Source of the DNA: Trebouxia sp. TZW2008
Taxonomy: Eukaryota > Chlorophyta > Trebouxiophyceae > Trebouxiales > Trebouxiaceae
NCBI GenBank assembly: GCA_002118135.1
Contig: BDIU01000179.1
Span: forward strand, 124,001 to 188,000
Reading direction: 5' to 3'
Length of the DNA stretch: 64,000 bases
Under the pieces are notes generated by a model, which was not told the origin of the DNA, did no database searches, and saw only the letters and a program-made list of their open reading frames with translations. The translations under genes were made by a program, and so were the position numbers. Each line of letters begins with the position of its first letter. Position 1 is the first letter of the stretch. Shown here in pieces: positions 1-12,094 of the stretch.

Positions 1-525
1 CTGATTCAGCATGACATCAGCATCCCCTGCAACTGACGTGCAGTGAGCTTTGGGGCAGGCAGGGTCAGCAGCTGCTGGCTGGCTGCTGCCTGATGGACTT
101 GGCTGATCACAAGATGCTGCTGATGTGTTCGGCTGCTGTGATGCTGGCTTGGATGCGTCTATGTGAGTCAACTGCCCCCCATGGCCCGCTGGCTGGTTGT
201 CTGATGCACCAGCATGTGTAGGCTGAGACGTGTGTTGCTGTTGGGATTTTGTGCCTTTGGATGCTTTTCGTGCCTGTGAAGCTGCTGGTGCGGAGGTGTG
301 CTGATCGGGGACCTGTTGCGCAGCATGCTTTCTTTTGTGTCCCTTGCGTGATGTGCCAGCTTCATGCGCTCCGGCTCCACCAAATTCTGGTTTCGTTTTG
401 GCTGTTTGCTGCTTCCGTTCGGCAGGCGCTTCGACCTCCTCGGCATCGGCAGCAGAAGGTTTTGTTCTCGCACGAGTCGACCGTCGAGGCCCTACATCCG
501 TTTGTGGAGTCGCCTTTGGTGGCAT
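1..525 (-). CDS. 5' end of a basic, disordered protein (partial, runs off window)
   Basis: An open frame of 175 codons runs on the minus strand from an ATG at 525-523 to the window edge without a stop. An in-frame stop lies about 40 bases upstream, so MPPKATPQ is the first possible start. The N-terminus has basic patches (RRSTRARTKP, RKGHKRKHA) and the rest is rich in Ala, Ser, Gln, Pro and Thr, as in many nuclear or chromatin-associated proteins with long disordered tails. No domain is recognisable in the visible part. The frame could also contain an intron whose ends I cannot see. The plus-strand ORF over the same bases is judged a shadow. Function unknown; a nuclear location is inference from composition only. 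Confidence 0.5.
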   Translation of the reverse strand, partial: MPPKATPQTDVGPRRSTRARTKPSAADAEEVEAPAERKQQTAKTKPEFGGAGAHEAGTSRKGHKRKHAAQQVPDQHTSAPAASQARKASKGTKSQQQHTSQPTHAGASDNQPAGHGGQLTHIDASKPASQQPNTSAASCDQPSPSGSSQPAAADPACPKAHCTSVAGDADVMLNQ

Positions 526-2889
526 GCTTAGAGGGGTTTCAAACTGGCAGCGTGAGTCCAAAAGTCAACGACGCCATCTTCCAATGCGGTAGCTCGCCAT
601 GGCAGGTCGCCAAGATGAACGACCGTGCCTATCGCAGGACATGCACGTTGCAGTGGTCGCGTACAATCAGAAGCAAGCAGCCAGATCGCTGCAATGTCCG
701 CTCTGAAGCTCGAGGCATGTCCATCGTGATCGACAGAAACCAGCGCATGCGGAAGCTGCTCGTGCTGCCCATGCTGCGCTTTATCGGATTCGTCGTCAAG
801 ACCGGTCAGCGTCGTTTCATCTCCTTGCCTGTCATATTGAGCCTCTAGATGCAGGAAGGCTAAGAGGCCGAACACTAGGTTGTCTGATGAGTGGTAACAA
901 AACCCAAGGTGAATGCATGATACAAAATGTTTTACATACTCAACATTCAATTTGGCCAAAATGGTCATGATACGTACCGATTTTGGGTACACGAAACTTT
1001 CATCAGATGTGACAATCAGCAATCTCGTCCTTTCCGAGCTCTGGGGTTTGGTGTGTGGGATACACAGACTGGTGATGAAGGGTCAATGCCATGCATCGAG
1101 CCGCCACACGCATGGTGAGTACAGTCGGCATGTTGTTTCAGGTCACAACATGTGATGGACGTCTCAAACTGCGTGCAACCTAAGAAAGTTGTACGCAATG
1201 GCTTCCTGCCGACTGATGCTGCGGGCCAAGCTTGAGTGCCAAATTTGCTGCAGCTACACCTGCAAATCAACAGCTGCTGATGCTCACCAGCAAGGAAGCT
1301 TGGTCGATTGTATACAGTAAACTATCGTTGTAAGGACACTTGATGTAAGGACAATCTCGATGTAAGGACAGCACCATTGGTAACCAGTCAGTGCATTCTG
1401 ACTGCAGTTGCCCCTCTGAGTAAGGACAATTTGATGTAATGACAAATTTCTTGGTAACCAAAGCAGTCGTTACAAAGAGAGTTTACTGTATGTTGCCTTT
1501 TGGCTGTAGCTGGTTGTGAGGTTCAAGTAAGCTAGCCTTTAGACTACTGAGCTGCTTTGAACACACAAGGAATGCCAGCTGCAAGGCTTTCAGCGTTTAT
1601 GAGGTACAAGCTGAAACAGATCCACCTCATTAGGCGCCGTTCATGCGTAGACATTACCGCTGATCAGGAAGCCTTGCACACCAATCTCATGTTACGACAG
1701 CCAAGCTATGCTTCAAGCGGTAACAGGCACATTGTCTACTTGAATGTGAAACGCGGGCAAGGGTGACGTACTGGCCAAGATGAGGCCGCCAGCATGCTTG
1801 CAGAGCAGGCGCCAGATCTTTGGCAGCATTGACAATTACTTTGTTTATGCTACTTTATTGTTCTTTTCTTTTGCTACTTGCAGAATGCGTCAGTGTCACC
1901 TCTTGCTTACATTTGTCTCCACCTCAGCTTCGTTTCTTTGGAGAGACTTGCAAATTGCAGATGAGTTTGCCCTTTGTACTGGCCCTCAGTAGACACTTCT
2001 ATTGGCCCTCAGCATGAATTAAGGCATTGCATTGAAGTATTTGGCGCCTGCACTCTGCCGCCACCATGACCCTGCATGCAAAACATTGGTCTTTTGCAGA
2101 ATATTGGTGTGCATGCAATCACTGTGCCCATAGCGTGTAATGATACGTCATACAATGTAACGATCACGCATGACATGAAGGTTGGAATAGGCATTCACAA
2201 GTCTCTTGTGTTGATGGCAGTAAAAGCTATCAATTGTACTGGTGAAAGCATACATGAAACATACAGAAATTAGTCGCTAGTCTGTGATGGCCTACTTGGA
2301 TGATGAAGCATTCTGACATTGGCCACAAGACTGGCTATAGTCACACTGACTGTCAAATCTGGGAACTTCAATCACACGATGGTCAGCAAGCGGCAGCAGC
2401 AGTACTGCAACCCAAGCCTTCAAGCCCAAGCACCCTGCAGCAACAGCAACTTCTGGCAATTGGGCAAATGCTTCAAGATGAAGTGAATTGCAGGTAGATC
2501 ACCTGTACTCATGCCAAGCTTGCTGACAGGCAAGCATGACAAACACTCTTCAACTGCTATCAAACAGTAGTGCAATGACGTGAGAGTGCATGTAACTCCT
2601 ACATCAAAATTGGTGGCAAAAAGGCGCCAGTCTTCAAGGTGCACAGCGTTTAGTCCACAATTATTTACATGCAGCTTGGACTTGTTTCAAAGTGTTAAGG
2701 TGCATAAAATGCAGGTGTAAGAAGAAGGGTTGCACATTGGAAGCTCACAACTGTATAAGAAGAGACACTGTGAATTCACGTGCATATGCATCTCTTCTAG
2801 TACAAGAATGGCACATGACTACTGGGTTTTTGCGGGTTGAATCACAAGACCTGTCAAGCTGGACTAATGAGCCAGTCATGCAAACAGGG
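526..2889. other. Intergenic region with one MITE, otherwise nothing recognised
   Basis: Only short unrelated ORFs (under about 165 codons, none with a recognisable motif) lie here on either strand. The single clear element is the terminal-inverted-repeat element at 1313-1490, listed separately. The region separates the start of the partial gene at the left edge from the 3' end of OPR/RAP paralogue 1. Confidence 0.5.
1313..1490 (+). mobile_element. Short TIR element (MITE-like), copy 1
   Basis: A 178-bp segment is bounded by inverted ends that match over about 25 bases (TACAGTAAACT at the left, AGTTTACTGTA at the right) and include TA at both outer edges, as in Tc1/mariner/pogo insertions into TA. 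The interior repeats the motif TGTAAGGACA several times and codes for nothing. A second copy of similar length lies in inverse orientation at 61880-62067, including the internal CTTGGTAACCAAAGCAGT block. Assignment to a pogo/mariner-type MITE is inference from the ends. Confidence 0.7.
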
Positions 2890-5459
2890 TCAAGAGTGGC
2901 GGTATGCATCAAGGCTGGCCCCTGCAGCGGACTCCATTTTGCGCTTGAGGTGGCCCGCAAGCTGGCTGGCATCTTGCTTGAGGACTTTAGTGGAAACTCC
3001 GATCAGGATGCCTGCCCGTGACAGCAACTTGCGCCTGAACACTGCCCGCCCTGTTAGCCTGCATGCATGATTATAAAGCTCAGCACTGCAGGCTGGTGTG
3101 TGACTCCTGCGTTTGCTAGACAATGTGCGCATGACAGTCAGAGTTATCAACCTGCTGGTATGCCAAGAACATGGCATACAGTCAAGGGGCGCTAGCTATT
3201 ATTTTGAACGCAGCACATTGGCAGCTATGTGCAGGTTGGATGTCTCATGCGTACCATCCCATGCTTGACACCATCATGCATGATCTGAGAGACTGTAGTG
3301 CAACTGCTGGTCATTCACCTGGAACGCTCATTAGTGAAGCAATCATTTGCTGAAATGGCGCATAGAATAGGTCGAGCTGTGCTGTTCTGTGGTTGCACAA
3401 CAGCAGTCATGAAGTATCCTTTGACATCAGTTCCAAGAGTGAACCGCACGCCAAGCTGTTCCAGTGCAGAGCGCATCTTTCTGGAGCCATACAGGTCCTG
3501 CTTGGGCTGTGGTTTTGGGCCCACACGCTGCAACTGTGCTTCAAGCTCTGACCATGTCGAATGGTCATCGAGGCCGGCATCTGGAGTGGGCCTAAGCCAT
3601 TCCAATGACTGAAACAGCTGATGCATTTTGACTGCTTTTGGAGCCTGTAGACTTGCAGGCATGGCATCAAAGCGGTGCAGCAGCTGGTCAAATGTGCTGA
3701 GCTTCAACATCCCTAAGACAGCAAGATTCCGTGCTGTGTTTGACAGGTCTTGCATGGTCAGCTCAACTTTGGCCAGAAGTTGGGTCAACATAAAATCAGC
3801 TTGCTCCTGTCTGATTGGTAGCCTGAGCTCAGCGCATGCATACAACAGGGTGCTGATGTTCTGTGGTGTGGGATGCGGCTCGTCGCACTGGCACAGGTGC
3901 GACATTCTGTCTATTATTGCGGTGGCAAGTGAAGCAGGTGGCACATGCTTGAGCTGTGACAAAGCCCATACAAACTTTCCCAGGTCTTGGGCATTTGAGC
4001 GCTGCTGTGCTGCACTACACTGTAGCTTCTCCAGAAAACAGCTGCAGAGAATATCCAGCAAATGGACAGTTGGCTTAGCTGATGGCAGATTGGCATGGCC
4101 CCACACGAAATCTGCAAGCTCTTGAGGATTTGGACGCTGATGTACATCAGACGACTGCATCTTCTCCAAGAAACTAGCACTCAACGCATTCAGCAGTTGT
4201 ATTGACGGCTGAGCTGATGGCAGTTTGGCAAGGCTCTACACAAAATTTGCAAGGCTTTGAGCATTTGGACGCTGCCGCACATCAGGGGACTGCTTTTTTC
4301 CTAAGCAGCTGTCACTCAGCACATCAAGCACCCTGGGAGAGAGGTCAAGCATTGGCATCTTGGCCAAGCTGTGCATGATGCTTGAGATGGATTGCGCATC
4401 AAAGCTCGACATGTTTGTTTCGCTGAGACGATTCATAACTGCTTGAAACGTCGCCCCCTTGCAAGGATCTAATTGCAGTTTAACACAAGCCGATGCAAAG
4501 AATGCATAAGTTTGGTCACCAGCAGTGTCCATCTCATAGATAAACTGCTGAGCCAAGCTGTCGACGCTGCCTGGCACCAATTCGTCCGGATTGAGGTTCA
4601 GTGTGGCAAATGACGTCATGATGTGGCTGATCTCGCTACAAGTTGCTGCTGGTAGGAGCTCCAGCGTAATTGTGAGCACCTTTGAAAGGAATGCTTTGAA
4701 GCCAGGACCATACATGTCCGAACTGAAGTTGTCGCCATGACGTCTTTTGTCTGCGATGAGAATCAGAGCTGTTCCATACAAAATAGCGCTGATGTGGATG
4801 TGGTTCAAGTGCTTGTGTGACTGAGAGCACAGCTGCTGCATGTCGCTTGCATACATTGACACGATCTTGCCGGGAGGAGCTGTTGGCACACTGTGGACCG
4901 CTGCCTGCCACTGACCTTTGATGTAAGCTGTCATTTGCATGGGGATGTTGCGTTTGGAAGCATATGCTCTGCCCTGTACAACAAAGCAACAGTTTCTCAT
5001 AGACGATGCTCAGCTTGCTACACCTCCTCAGTGGACACCTCTCAAAGAGGCAAAAATGCAAATGATACAAAGGTTGACAGCCCAGATGATCACCACTGCT
5101 GTTGCAGACAGACCAAAAGATCATCATATGTCTTACTTCTGAAGCTGTACCATCGTTGCTATCGTCGGGAGGCTGCTGCTGTCCAAATGCATCCTGCTTT
5201 GTTGTTTGCTGTCCTGATGCCTGCTGCAGCCTCTTGTCAGTCACAAGCACTTTTGGGGCGAGAGGTCACTGCACAAAGCCAGGCTGACCTGTTTGATGTT
5301 TTGCTGAACGACACCGTGCGAGACTGCAAGCTCGTACGTCGACGTTCTTGTCGGCAGCTGTTGTGCGGCTGATTCCTCCTTGCTGCTGCTTTGGACTTGA
5401 TCTGACCTGTGGCAGTCAGGTGTATCACGAAGACGGGCATCAATCACAACAAACTGCAC
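2890..5459 (-). pseudogene. OPR/RAP-type protein, paralogue 1 (single nonsense codon)
   Basis: Minus-strand relative of the gene at 9810-12094. The large exon (about 4973 down to 3319) carries repeats of the form LANxxWSLAKLPSAxPS, typical of algal octotricopeptide-like proteins, then ends in a phase-2 donor. The last exon (3058-2890) begins LTGRAVFRRKLL and reads as the second half of a RAP domain, stopping at LDAYRHS. At 4236-4238 a TAG replaces the Trp codon of the repeat NFVWSLAKL; the frame is otherwise continuous across it (stop ORF and downstream ORF are in the same register). A 5' exon around 5125-5459 (MQFVVIDARL...) also has a register change near 5255. So this is probably a young pseudogene. 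Related family members bind organellar RNA; that role is inference. Confidence 0.7.
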
Positions 5460-6686
5460 TTTGGTTGTCCATACAGTACCTGTTGGCTGAAATACAACGT
5501 AAAAGTGCTGTAAACTGGCAGGTCAGCGAACTTTCATCCAACAAGAGATGGGCGTACGTGACACCAGCGAGTGCCGGCAGGGCAGAGCTGGCACGAACAG
5601 CTTGGGTTGCCTTTTTGACAAGCCGCAGCATCTGTACACTCACAGCAACGCTGTAACAAGGCGCACGCGCGTCTGTGGTGCGAAGGGCACCACACGAGGG
5701 TCTCAGGCATGTCAAGTTGGGGAGCACAGAATGATGGTCTCGGAGCGACACAAATGCTGTAGCAACAGGGGTCACAATTTTGCACTTTGCTTCAAAGCAA
5801 AGTTTCCGATTTCCAAAAAACTTACATACAGTTGAGACAACTAGTGGGACATGCACCCCTACACATCCGATCAAACTTGTCAGCTGGCCATAGGTTGCAA
5901 AGTCTGCCCTCTCTTTTTTGTTGAAAATTGCAGGTCAATAGCGTTTAACAAGACATATTCTCTCTTGTTGAGAGAGCTCATTTAGCACACTGTAATGCTC
6001 TCACAGCGTCACAGTCAGATACAGCACACGGCGAGACCAAATAAGCTAGATTTCTTTTGGTCAGTCGACAAGTCTGATTGCCTGTGCTAGCTGAGATCAA
6101 TCATTCAGGAAATCAGGGCAACTCATAGAGTCAGCAAAACCCTGCAAGCTTCTGCAAAGCACTTTTGCATTACGTTGGAAACAGCAACATCAGAGGCAAT
6201 AGGAGAAAGGAAACAAAAGTCTATGTTGCTGAGCGTTTATGCTGTTGACGTTAGAAGCGTCCTAAACAGCCTGCTGAAGTTCAGGATGAAGAGCTTGTGT
6301 GCGTTGGAGATACCCAAAATTGGCTAGAACAAGTCAGCAAAACCCTCAGCTCCTTCGCAACGTCTTGCTGATTGTCCAACCAAAATGTGAGACACACCTG
6401 TTGCAACAAGCTGCAAGGGCAGCAGCAAGCCTGTGGTTTGCAAACAAGGAGGAAAAACTGATAGGGTGCAGCTTTGTTCAGCACATTTGCATGCACAAAT
6501 TGAAATTCAATTTGATTTGACAGAGTAATGGCCTGCAATCATGTCCCCATTTCGCATCAACAAGCATTAAACAATCCCTGAACAAGCTTTTAATATCAAC
6601 TCATGCTCACAGCAGAGCAAGTGAACGCAACTGTTACAGTACAAGATGTCTTGAGTTCTGAGCATTGTTGCACGGCAACATCACTG
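5460..6686. other. Upstream flank shared with OPR/RAP paralogue 3, plus a dispersed repeat
   Basis: Positions about 5540-5760 match, in inverse orientation, the flank upstream of paralogue 3 at about 37540-37700 (shared blocks such as GTGCCGGCAGGGCAGAGCTGG and GATGGTCTCGGAGCG). Around 5845-5885 is a short repeat (ACACATCCGATCAAACTTGT) also found near 56495. The ORF of 144 codons on the minus strand lies inside these repeats and is not credited as a gene. Nothing is recognised from 5940 to 6686. Confidence 0.55.
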
Positions 6687-9640
6687 AGCTCAGACAAAAC
6701 ATGAGGCTAGCGATGACCCATCCTAAATTGCATCCCATTGGTCTGACGTCAATAGCTTCTTCACTTCTGTCAACCGAGCTTCCTCATGGTTTCTATTGGA
6801 CTCTCCTGGACAGCTCCTTCAGCCCCAACAGCTCGGGCTGAACTGCAGCTTTTTGGTCAAACGCTTGCGAACATACTATGCATCACATGAGCATTGGGTT
6901 TGTCCAAACACAACACGCATCATTCCACAGCATGTGTTTTAGGCAAGGACATAACAGCTAAGCGGCAAATTGCCGAAGTGTCTTGTTGCTGATATAGAGC
7001 TGTGTGAAGTCTCGCACTTGCAATCAAACACAAATGCCACATGATGGCACACGCTTACGGTAAGCACTTCTGTGTTGAGCCAACAATCAGACTGTCTGGC
7101 ACAGCAACATTGAGGCTTCTTGCATGGCAGGCTTCTTGATTTGGAATAGCTGATTTGCCGCTTTGTCACGAGCCACAATCACGCCCAACAGGGTCACTCC
7201 CTGGCCAAAATTGATCACGTCACAGCATCACAGAGGCCTGATCTCACCCGATGGATTGTTTTGTTGGGCTGGCTTGATGGCCGCTATGCCAAGGGCCATA
7301 AGCATGTTACGCAGCCACGGAGGCGCACCACAGGGGGTGATTGACATAAATGCCATTAGCCCTAGTGGGTCTGCATGCCGCTCATTTGCAGACGCTGCTG
7401 GTTCTGCAAAGATCAGAAAATATGTCCAGTCAATGCGCATCAAAATCAGATTGGTCCTCTTCAGCAGCAGACAAAACTTAGTTGTTGTTGAGCAAAAGCG
7501 GGGCACCAGCATTGCATGATTTGCAGACGTGGGCCTTTCATGTACGAACAGATTGACTGCTTTCACAACACATCTGACATTACAGTATGGCTTGAGCGAC
7601 TCAGTCAGTGAAGTGCTCTGAGGACCCTCCGTCTCAACAAGAATATACACTCAGACTGACAGAAAACGTACACACCAGCAAGGTGCAGCATTCACCATTT
7701 TTTCTGTGAAGCACATGTCTGATGCGAATTATATCGAAAGCTGATCAAAGATCTGCACAAAAAATGCCTGTGTTGGAGTATGCTGCATTTCAACAAATCA
7801 GCAGTGACAATGCATGATGGCAGACGTAGGCAATTAGCCTGATGACAACAGAGCATACAGAGGTGGAGAGCGCTACTGCTCAGAACAGTGTAACATCAAT
7901 GAGAGGCTTGCCTTTGCAATGTAAGTTGGGACCCTTGCGCTGCTTGGGCGGGAACAACAAATTCCCTTGCCCAAGACATGCTGCAGCAGCTGCTCGCCTT
8001 GAGCGCGCTTAACAGCCCTGAAAGCAGCACATCCACATAAGGTGAATGCAGAACAATACAAACACATGGAGAGAAAAAAGAAGCTGACATGGCAAGGCAC
8101 AAGAGGCTTTAGATGGAGGTGGTGCACTGGCAGGCAAATCAGCATTTGATGCAGAAACAAGGTAGACCCCTATGATCAAGGACTTGCTACATAGAACATC
8201 AATGGAAAGTCAGTGTTTGAGGTACTGAACGCCACACATGGAAGTCAGAGTTTGGACAAAAGGTGGTCACTGAGGGTGCACTCAGCAACATGATGACAAG
8301 TACGACAACATTAAGGTTCAAGCTTCCAGGCAACATGACTGGCCTGAGAGGGAAGCAGCGGTTGGGTTTGAAATTTTGCACCTGCAGCTTCTGATCAGAC
8401 AGCATGCTGACCGCCAGCTGCTGCACAGCTTCCCCCTACCAGAATATCAACAAGAAACAGTGGCGGAACCATATGTACTGCGCAAACCTCATGCCTGTTG
8501 CGCGTGCTGCCAAGGCTTGGAGTGTGCTGATCTGCTAAGGATTGCGATCATCTGCATGCAAAGAAAGGCATGATGGTGTTGATGGTAATCATACTTGTTG
8601 CAGCTGTGTCTAGGCAAAGAGTCTGTAAGGATGTTTCTAGTCATGACACCATATGTACATGAATTGTCTCCAGTTATAAGCAGCAGCTCAAAGGACTAGT
8701 CCACTTGATGTGCAAAGCCTCATCAGTCTGGTGTGTAGACTGAAACTTGCATGCACAGAGGCTACAGCTTACAAGCTGCTGAGATCGTACAGACAAGAAC
8801 ACTGAACCCTTGACGGGGCATGCAGGATATCGCCAAGATGTTGCAAAGGTCTGTCATGATGACAAGTGATATGCTGAGCTCTAGTCAGCTGAGACACAGG
8901 GCTTTGAGCCCTTAGGTCCACAACTCCGGTACAGCAGCAAACGCTGAAGCGGAGTGCTGTAGTGGAGTTGTGGACCTGGGGCTCGACGCCCTCTGTCTCA
9001 GCTAACTAGAGCTCAGCATATCACTTGTCATCATGAGACTCAGCAGCAGAAAATGGCAGCATTGCCAGTAGCTTTGGCTTGCAGTTACGCACCTGTTGCA
9101 GCTTGTGCATGGCTTGCCAATGAAGACCATGGTCCAACGAAAACAACAGCAGTAATCAAGACCCCTGATCTAGTAACACTTTCTAGCATACATTGTCAGG
9201 TGTCTGTAGCGAAAGTCCTGAATCATACATTAGCAGTCACCAGCTGAGTCACTTCACACCCAGCAAAAGGGACCACTGCTAGTGTGAGCTCACATTTGAG
9301 CCAATCACAATGACACTGCATAAAGCTTGTACCTGCTGTCTAATGAACTGTTTGCACAAATGCAAAATTCATGACACAAGTGCAAGCTCAGAAGCTGCAA
9401 TTGAGCTGTGAAGGCTCACCTTCAGGCCGTCTTCAATGACATTGCAGTAAGTGTCTACACGCTTGTGCTGCCTCAGCAGAGGCCTGCTTTCAGAGCTGCC
9501 TGTGTCCATGGCTCGTAACTGAGCTGATGCCTCACCACTGTGACATTCTGCCTCCATTGCTTGTGGTTGTGCCAATGCCAAACACTGCGCTGCGGACTTG
9601 TGGCTGGGTTCATTTGTGTATATGACTTGTGGCTGAGTGA
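6687..9640 (-). pseudogene. 3'-end fragment of a PSME4/PA200 gene copy
   Basis: Several minus-strand blocks match exons of the intact gene at 13168-35877 in the same order. About 9590-9369 matches exon 26 (AMDTGSSESRPLLRQ against AMETDSSGDKERPLLRR). About 8430-8340 matches exon 29 (VSMLSDQKLQVQN against VSMLCDRKLEVQN). About 8030-7900 matches exon 30 (EQLLQHVLGK against EQLRQHFLGK) and keeps its GC splice donor. About 7420-7230 matches exon 31 (PPWLRNMLMAL against PPWLPDVLMAL). About 6830-6687 matches the last exon. The last block carries TAG where the intact gene has CAG, and the others have substitutions and lost junctions, so the copy is dead. No match to any earlier exon (1-25) was found. 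It sits next to OPR/RAP paralogue 1 just as the intact gene sits next to paralogue 3. Confidence 0.8.
8855..9035. repeat. Long foldback hairpin (about 78-bp arms)
   Basis: The left arm begins CATGATGACAAGTGATATGC and the right arm ends in its inverse complement, GCATATCACTTGTCATCATG. The arms pair over most of about 78 bases (GAGCTCTAGT, CTGAGACA, GGTCCACAACTCC all have partners) around a loop of about 25 bases at 8932-8957. It interrupts the PSME4 pseudogene. It could be a foldback-type mobile element or a hairpin precursor of small RNA; the sequence alone does not decide. Confidence 0.8.
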
Positions 9641-9809
9641 ACAAGTACATTCAGTGAGCAGTAGGCAAGCGGCTGAGCTTCCACAAGGTGAGAGTGAGTC
9701 TCTGATGGCTCAGCTGTGGTATGCGCAAAGCCGCAAAAGGCTTGGTCTGGACTAGCGATGGGTCACAAGACCTACAACATGGAGCAGTGGGCCAGCTGGC
9801 AACACTGGG

Positions 9810-12094
9810 TCAAGAGTGGCGGTATGCATCAAGGCTGCCCCCTGCAGCGGACTCCATCTTGCGCTTGAGGTAACCCGCAAGCTGGCTTGCATCTTGTTGG
9901 ACTACTTTAGTGGGAACTTCAACCAGGATGCCTGCTCGTGATAGCAACTCGAGCCTGAACATTGCCCGCCCTGTGATCCTGCATGTATGATACTACAGTT
10001 CAGCACTACAGCCTGATGTGTGGTCCTGCATTTGCTAGGCAATGTGTGCGATATAATCACAGTTGTAGAGCTGTTTATGCACAGAGGAAAACATCATACT
10101 ATCTATGGGTGCTAGCAGCAATGGCTTGTGAAGTGAACACAAAGCATCAGCAATTATGTGCATTCTGGATTTTCAAAGCATCTAGCCTAGTTGGCTCCAG
10201 CACACACTGTCCAAGAGACTGTACTGAAGCCTCTTTACCTGGCAGGCTCATTAGTGAAGCAATCATTTGAGGAAATGGGGCATAGAATAGGCTGAGCTGT
10301 GCTGTTCTGTGGTTGCACAACAGCAGTCATGAAGTATCCTTTGACATCAGCTCCAAGTGAGAACTGCAAGCCAAGCTTTTCAAGTGCAGAGCGCATTTTG
10401 GGGGAGCCATAAAGGTCCTGCTTGGGCTGTGGTCTGATGCCTAAACGCCGCAACTGTGCTTGAAGCTCTGACCATGTCGAGTGGTCATGGAGGCTGGCAT
10501 CTGAAGTGGGCTTGAGCCAGTCCAGTGACTGAAACAGCTGATGCATTTCAGCTGTCTTTGGAGCCTGTAGACTTGCAGGCATGGCGTGAATGCGGTGCAG
10601 CAGCTGATTGAATGTGCTGAGCTTCAACAACCCTAGAACAGCGAGGCTCCATGCTGAGTTTGCCAGGTCTTGCATGGTCAGTCTTTCTTCAGCCAGAAGG
10701 CAGGTAAGCAAACCGTCGGCTTGCTCTTGTGTGGTTGGCAGTCTGAGATCAGCCGCTGCATGCAACAGGTTGCAGATCTCTTGTGGTGTGGGACGTTGCT
10801 CATCGCCCTGGCACAGGTACGACATTCTGTCCAGAAGTGCTATGGCAAGTGGGATAGTTGGCACATGCTTGAGCTTCTGTAAGGCCCATGCAAAGTTTGC
10901 AAGCGCTTGAGCCTTTTGCTGCTGAGCTGCATTACAGGTTTGCAGCCTCTCCAAGAAGCAGCCGCATGAAACATCCAACAAACGGGCTGATGGCTTGGCT
11001 AACGGCAGTTTGGCAAGGCTCCATACAAAGTTTGCAAGCTCTTGACAGTTTGGACGCTCACATGCATCAGGCGACTGCATCTTCTCCAAGAACCTAGCAT
11101 TGAGTGCACTCAGCAGCTGCTCTGAGGGTTGAGCTGATGGTAGTGTAGCAAACGCCCAAATGACATTTGCAAGGCTTCGAGCGTTTGGACGATCACAGGC
11201 GGCAGGTGACTGCATCTTCTTCAGAAGGCTATCGCTGAGTGCCTTCAGCAAACTGGCTGATTGCTGAGTTGATGGCATTTTGGTAAGGCTCCACAAAATG
11301 CTTGCAAGCGCTTGGGCAGTTGGGTGCTGACGTACATCAGCTGACCGCATCTTTCTGAGGAAGCTGTCACTCAGGACATCAAGCAACCCGGGTGAGGGCT
11401 CAAGCATTGGCATCCTGGCTAGGCTGTGTATGATGCTTGCAATAGCTTGCGTACCAAAGCTCGATATGTCTGATCTGCTGAGACGTCGCGTGATTGCTTG
11501 TAATGTTCTCCCTTCAGCAGGATTCAGCTGTAGAGCCACGCAAGCCACTAGCAGAGTTGCATAGGCTTTATCACTGGCAGTGTCCATATCGCGCATAAAT
11601 CGCTGAGTCAACTTGTTTACGCTGCCTCGTACCAAGCCATCTGGATTGACATTCATGCTAGCAAATGACCTCATAATGCTGCTGATCTCCCTACAAGTTG
11701 CTGCGTTGAGAGACTCCAGCAGGGTTTTGAGCATTTCTTTCAAGAATGCTTTAAAGTCACGCCCGTACGCTGTCAAAGTGTAGTTTTCGCCATGATGGGT
11801 TTTATCTCCAAGGAAAATCTGAGCTGTCCAATGCAAGATAGCGCTGATGTGGATAGGGTTAATTTGCCCCTGTGACCGTGAGCTTAGATGTTGCATGCGG
11901 CTGCCATACGTTGACATGATCTGGCCAGGAGAAGCTGTCGGCACACCTTGAACCGCTGCTTGCCCCTCACGTATAACGTAAGCTGTCATTTGCCTGGCAA
12001 TGACTTGTTCAGACGTCTGTGCTCTGCTCTGCACAACACATGATGTGTCAGTTTGAATGCTGTTCACAGTGAACAATGTGCACAGCACTCTCAT
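9810..12094 (-). CDS. OPR/RAP-domain protein, paralogue 2 (open copy)
   Basis: Likely an organelle-targeted RNA-binding protein of the octotricopeptide-repeat class. The large exon (to 10239) holds helical repeats with the signature LANxxWxxAxLP, e.g. LANVIWAFATLP, LANFVWSLAKLP and LANFAWALQKLK, roughly 45-50 residues apart. It joins by a phase-2 GT-AG intron (10238-9979) to a last exon 9978-9810. Across the junction reads NEPAR-ITGRAMFRLELLSRAGILVEVP, matching the second half of a RAP domain (LTGxTxxRRxLLxxxGxxVxxVP). If translation starts at the ATG at 12094 the product is 674 residues. An acceptor-like site at 12029-12030, also present in paralogues 1 and 3, suggests the exon really starts at 12028 with an unidentified 5' exon. 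It is the only one of three paralogues free of stops and frameshifts. Target RNA and organelle unknown. Confidence 0.75.

Noticed and set aside
249..848. Plus-strand ORF of 199 codons
   Set aside because: It lies opposite the minus-strand frame that starts at MPPK and runs to the window edge. Its composition is that of an antisense shadow (Cys/Val/Leu/His-rich) with no motif.
4236..4238. TAG decoded as an amino acid (stop-codon reassignment)
   Set aside because: The unknown gene at 41760-46112 ends in TAG, and known TAG reassignments in green algae give Gln, not Trp. A simple nonsense mutation explains the site better.
5440..5874. Minus-strand ORF of 144 codons
   Set aside because: It lies wholly in the flank duplicated upstream of OPR/RAP paralogue 3 and includes a dispersed repeat. 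The equivalent region there does not keep the frame.
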